Below are positions 28,652-37,500 of a DNA stretch of 37,500 nucleotides, piece after piece. How positions within the stretch are numbered: position 1 is the first letter of the stretch; each line of letters begins with the position of its first letter. Under the pieces are notes generated by a model. The model did not search any database, was not told where the DNA came from, and worked only from the letters and a program-made list of their open reading frames with translations. This DNA comes from Botryococcus braunii (Eukaryota > Chlorophyta > Trebouxiophyceae): NCBI GenBank assembly GCA_002005505.1, contig KV908468.1:1-37500 (forward strand), written 5' to 3'. The translations under genes and the position numbers were made by a program.

Positions 28652-28819
28652 GAATTCAATCACCGCGGACATTCACATGAAATCAATCACCGCGGCCATG
28701 CGCATGAATTCCAATCACCGCGGAACATGCGCATGAATTCGATCACCACGGACATGCGCATGAATTCAATCACCGCGGACATGCGCACGAATTCAATCAC
28801 TGCGGGCATGCCCCCGAAT
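28652..28819. repeat. 27 bp minisatellite, about six copies
   Basis: The unit GAATTCAATCACCGCGGACA followed by TGCGCAT is repeated with few changes. Because 27 is divisible by three, the plus-strand frame through it stays open and reads as EFNHRGHAH-like repeats. There is no other evidence that it is coding. Confidence 0.8.
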
Positions 28820-29195
28820 TGCACATGTTGTCGACCCTTCAACTGGCGCAGTACGGATCCGCATCAGACGGGGCATGGGCACCTCCTTTTATGTAAACCT
28901 GACGTCAATGCGAAAGGTGGTAGATCAAGCTGTGGTGCCAAACCCGTCAACCACCATGCAGAAAGGCGCAGCAGTCAGAGACAACCTTCAAATAACATAC
29001 ACAGTGAAGGCCATACCATTGCGCAAGAACCCTTCAACTACCGCGGACATGCCCCCAAGTTGCGCTGTTGTCAGCCCTTCAACTGCACAGTACGGATCTG
29101 CATCAAATGGGGCATAGGCACCTCCTTTTACATAAACCTGACTTCAATGCGTAAGGTGGTAGAACAAGATGTGGCGCCAAATCCTTCAACCTGGC
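28815..29195. repeat. Direct duplication of about 145 bp
   Basis: The segment at about 28820-28960 (containing CCCTTCAACTGG, CAGTACGGATC and CACCTCCTTTTA) recurs at about 29050-29195 with scattered changes. AACCTCCAAATAACATACAC at about 28558 is likewise echoed near 28982. A nested duplication around the 27 bp array is likely. Confidence 0.7.
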
Positions 29196-30483
29196 GTATG
29201 CATGTCCTGACCTGACGAACCGACCTTATAAACATCAACCACAGGCCTCAATCTGCCACGGGTGGCACCCACTGGAATAGCAAGGAAGGAAGGGATTATT
29301 ACATCCAGGACCAGCGACTAGGCTGCATTTTGTTATGGTCATTGTTGAAAGTCTCCCGGACAGATTTCATCTCCCAAGGATTTTGGCGGGAAACAAAACA
29401 GCTCTTGTCAACTCCAGGCGCTTGTCAACTGACAGTCAGACGCCTGCCACTGCGAAGTTGGGAGTGGGTAGCTCGGCTGTTCCAACGTGAGCGTGGTCCT
29501 GCACCAAGCAAGCAACAGGGGCCTGCCTGTCCCGAGGAACCATCTTAGGAACTTTTCAAAGAAGTCACAGCTACAATGACCATCCTCCAGTAGCTACCTC
29601 ATGTGACGCAGAGACAGCCTGAGAGACCGTTACACGCCTTGTCGTCCTGGGTTGTAGAAACTTCCAACGCACGACTCCTAATCAGGAGGCACGCCTCCTA
29701 ATTAGGAATTTAACTGTGTGCTCGCATGAAACCAAAGATCAAGTAAACAAGAAGCTATGCGGAGCATCCAAAGCCCCTCCTAACTCTGTAATCGCCTAAA
29801 GTCAAGATTGAGTAATGAAGCCTTCTGGAGCCTGAAAGGGCTCCTCCAAACTCTCTGCTTGCCAAAAGAAGTTTATTGCGACAAGAGGAAAATCATAAAG
29901 CTTCGATAAAAGTTTCAGAGGTTTGCCTGGGGCAACCAGCCCTGCCTCTGCATGCTTCGAATTCATGCGTAAGCTTACGGTCTTTTGTCTTCTCAAATGC
30001 GGTTGTGGTAAAGTACAATTTCTCCCCCAGCTCACCTCCCCAAACGTGCCACGCATAGCAACACAGGAGAACATGTGGCTGTCCAGCAAAGTGGGTCTGA
30101 TGAGATGGAGAAACCCTGCCGCACCCACTGAACAAAACCACTCATGGTCTTCTTCTGATGGTTCCAGCAAGTACGGGTGCAGAACGCACGCACCTGAATC
30201 CAGCGGTGAACCACGGACCCCGAAATGATCAACGCGTTCATCACTCCAACGCGTTTAATACATGAAGAAAACTATGGAAGAAGACCATGAAAGCAACGGC
30301 TCCCACCCAGAATGACAAATGGGGCGAGGTTTTCTAACCGTTCAAACCCTTGGTAACGCCATTGGTAACCTTCGGAGGTCGGTTACGGCAAACAAGCACG
30401 CTACCGACCACGAAATCAGATTCAACTTGGGCATACACATCTGGGTTCCATCGCTAGCAAGGGAGACCTCAAAACAGGGCTAC
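29196..30483. other. Intergenic DNA with a strong hairpin
   Basis: No gene supported. The hairpin TCCTAATCAGGAGGC-ac-GCCTCCTAATTAGGA at 29676-29707 pairs 14 of 15 positions. The 3' untranslated region of the SANT/DUF3755 gene should lie in the last few hundred bases on the minus strand. Confidence 0.4.
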
Positions 30484-35163
<4,680 letters not shown>

Positions 35164-35194
35164 CTGCACCCGCAGCCACACCACAGCCCAATCA

Positions 35195-35330
35195 TGAACA
35201 TCCCCAGCATGATGCGAATGCGAACACCATTGCCTGTCTGCACCCACGGGCAACACCACCATCCCCATCATGAACATCCCCAGCATGATGTGAAGACCAT
35301 TGCCTGTGTCTGCACCCACCCGTCAGCCAT
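35195..35330. repeat. 75 bp tandem duplication
   Basis: CATGAACATCCCCAGCATGA followed by CCATTGCCTGT occurs twice, just upstream (minus sense) of the SANT exon. Confidence 0.75.
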
Positions 35331-35519
35331 GAGCGCACCACTGCCACTGCCTGCTGCATATCCTGGCCTCCAACCTTGAAATCTCCCTTGTTTTCTCGTC
35401 CCTAACTTTCCACCTTGGGAAGGGGGTACTTGTCAATCATATCCGCAAAGCTACGAGCTTCAAAACCACCTTGCCCAAGCCACCTTTCCAAAAGCCACCT
35501 CGAAGTGGACTTAATGCCT

Positions 35520-36215
35520 TGCCTATGATCCCCCAGGATTCCTTCTCCACGTTCTATTCCCTTGCCTGTGATCCCCAAGTATTTCCTTCTCCAATTCATC
35601 TTTTCCCTTGCCTGTGATTCCCAAGTACTTCCTTCTCCAGTTCATCTTTTCGCTTGCCTGTGATTCCAAAGTATTTTCTTCTCCAGCTCTTTTCGTTTGC
35701 CTGTGATTCCAAAGTATTTTCTTCTCCAGCTCTTTTCGCTTGCCTGTGATTCCAAAGTACTTTCTTCTCCAGCACTTTTCGATTGCCTGTGATTCCCAAG
35801 TATTTCCTTCTCCAGTTCTTTTCGCTTGCCTGTGATTCCAAAGTATTTCCTTCTCCAGTTCTTTTCCCTTGCCTGTGATTCCAAAGTATTTCCTTCTCCA
35901 GTTCTTTTCCCCTGCCTGTGATTCCAAAGTATTTCCTTCTCCAGTTCTTTTCCCTTGCCTGTGATCCCCAAGTATTTCCTTCTCCAGTTGATCTTTTCCC
36001 TTGCCTGTGATTCCCAAGTAATTCCTTCTCCAGTCCATCTTTTCCCTTGTCTGTGATTCCCAAGTATTTTCTTCTCCAGTTCTTTTCGGGTGCCTGTGAT
36101 TCCCAAATATTTCCTTCTCCAGTTCTTTTCCCTTGCCTGTGATTCCCAAATATTTCCTTCTCCAGTTCTTTTCCCTTGCCTGTGATCCCCAAGTATTTCC
36201 TTCTCCAATTCCCCT
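35520..36215. repeat. 43 bp minisatellite (with 46 bp variants), about 15 copies
   Basis: Units of the type TTGCCTGTGATTCCCAAGTA followed by TTTCCTTCTCCAGTTCTTTTCCC. The unit length is 1 modulo 3, so the minus strand cycles through three different peptides per three units, and all three minus frames stay open for 600-770 bases. It is upstream of, or in an early intron of, the SANT/DUF3755 gene. I do not call it coding. Confidence 0.9.
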
Positions 36216-36744
36216 TCCTTCTCCGATTTGCCGGCCACCATCCCATCACAAACCTTCTGCCATCAACTCTGGCATGACCTGGAAGGACCGCTTTTCCTCT
36301 AGCCAAGTGACACTGCAAACTCAACGTCACTGGATCTGTGATTCCCGCCCTCAGGAGGCACGCCACCAAACGGCAGCATTCTGCATTGCGGTACTTTGAC
36401 TTAGAATATTGTCAGTGAAACAAACCACACACACACATACACACTCACACACAGATCACACACGCATCACATACAGATCACTTCCAAGACCCTGCTCCTA
36501 TGTGCCTGGCAACAGCTTCGACTGTGGAGGTAGACCACATCTTCTGAAGACCCTTGGGTTCAACTCAACACCCCTTGATCCCATATTTTGCCAGGCCTTG
36601 GCCTCACATCTGTCATCAGCCTAAGGCTCCACGCGTTGCCCCATATCCCCACCTTATATTACACTTCTACAGCGCCTCTGAATTTTGACCCAGGGATTTT
36701 TTAATGTTCACCGCTCCTTGTACATTCCTACTCACCTCACACAG
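36216..36744. other. Unassigned DNA
   Basis: No supported gene. A short degenerate CA-rich stretch lies at 36425-36475. The missing 5' exon of the SANT/DUF3755 gene could lie here, but I saw no convincing candidate. Confidence 0.35.
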
Positions 36745-36980
36745 GTCTGTTCAACGACCTGACTGATACAATGTACATCTGGCTTTTATGTGGACAAACC
36801 CTTGCAAATAGGTCAAGATAAGGCATGAGATTCCAAAGAAGACATTGAATAATTGATAACATTGCGCAATACCACCTGACTAATTCAATGTTCACCCGGC
36901 TTTTGAGCGGACAAACCCTTGCAAAAAGTCAAGATGAAACACGAAATTCCAGAAAACACAGTAATTGATAACAATCTCTG
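36745..36980. repeat. About 117 bp tandem duplication
   Basis: Two diverged copies share CGGACAAACCCTTGCAAA-like and GTCAAGAT...ATTCCA...ATTGATAACA strings (about 36755-36865 and 36872-36980). Confidence 0.7.
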
Positions 36981-37500
36981 CTCTAATAAGCCCATTGAGT
37001 TTGTCATCCGTTTCATTTGTTCTGAAACATATGGCACGCTGAACTAAATAAGTAGGACCTAAACAGAAGAGAGCTGCGCACCCGCAGTCGTGGTCCTTCA
37101 TAGCAATGAACGCCTTGTGCTAGGGGGCCCTCAGGCCCCCCAGTATTGATCCCATTGCCAAGAGGGATTGATCCCTTGTTGTCTACAGTAGCAATGGACA
37201 TCATGTTGCAGCCCACCCCTGCATTGCTGCAAGTGTACCCTACACCACCGGAAAGACAACCAAAAATCGATGCAAATGCACACTGATAGGGCTGCTAGCA
37301 ACGTCTTGAAGAGATTAAGTTGGATATGAGGAGTCCTCCTCTCCTTCCCAAGGATGAGCCTTACATCATAGCCAGACAAGCTGCCAAGAAACAATCTTAT
37401 GAATTATCCAGCTGTGATTTTATAAATAATTTCGAATTGAAACGGTCGCAAATGGCTCATCGTCTTGTAGGTCACAGATCACTGTAAGTATAACAGACGC
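36981..37500. other. Unassigned DNA at the window end
   Basis: Small ORFs on the minus strand (for example 37394-37131) show no recognisable motif. I see nothing further here. Confidence 0.3.

Noticed and set aside
35596..36369. 257-codon basic repeat ORF as a gene
   Set aside because: All three frames are open through the 43 bp minisatellite, and the non-repeat head shows no motif. Kept as a repeat and reported as a finding.

Overview
The window is nuclear DNA of a eukaryote, most likely a streptophyte with motile sperm; a charophyte alga such as Chara would fit (inference). Three observations support this. Genes are split into many short exons with GT-AG introns, and nearly every intron carries a microsatellite. 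One gene is a Myb/SANT plus DUF3755 protein, an architecture I know from land plants and their algal relatives. A second gene is a TPR plus armadillo protein resembling TTC12, a factor for assembling ciliary dynein arms, expected only where flagella are made.

Layout. 1-4236: decayed virus-like DNA. It holds the tail of an unidentified ORF, a broken A32-type (FtsK/HerA) DNA-packaging ATPase, a short ORF, and another frameshifted ORF. The short ORF is split by a retroelement at 1251-3763 that has 170-172 bp TG...CA terminal repeats and a 5 bp target duplication. Unexpectedly, the body of this element encodes a LINE-type (non-LTR) reverse transcriptase on the opposite strand to the LTR orientation implied by its polypurine tract. 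4566-12946, minus strand: a complete 10-exon CCT8 gene (chaperonin TRiC theta subunit), which I could splice in phase from start to stop (545 aa). 13635-24081, plus strand: the TTC12-like gene, about 15 exons, divergent from CCT8 across a 688 bp shared intergenic region. 24082-30483: gene-poor DNA with minisatellites, duplications and hairpins. 30484-35163, minus strand: the last four exons of the SANT/DUF3755 gene, whose first exon or exons were not found. 35520-37500: a 43 bp minisatellite and unassigned sequence.

How the parts relate. CCT8 is one of eight subunits of the cytosolic chaperonin that folds actin and tubulin. The TTC12-like protein probably assists assembly of axonemal dynein. 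Sharing a divergent promoter could therefore link two folding functions used for flagella (inference). The SANT/DUF3755 protein is probably nuclear. The most unusual items are the LTR-bounded LINE reverse transcriptase inserted in the viral relic, the tRNA-type B-box inside its terminal repeats, and a minisatellite that stays open in all three minus-strand frames.
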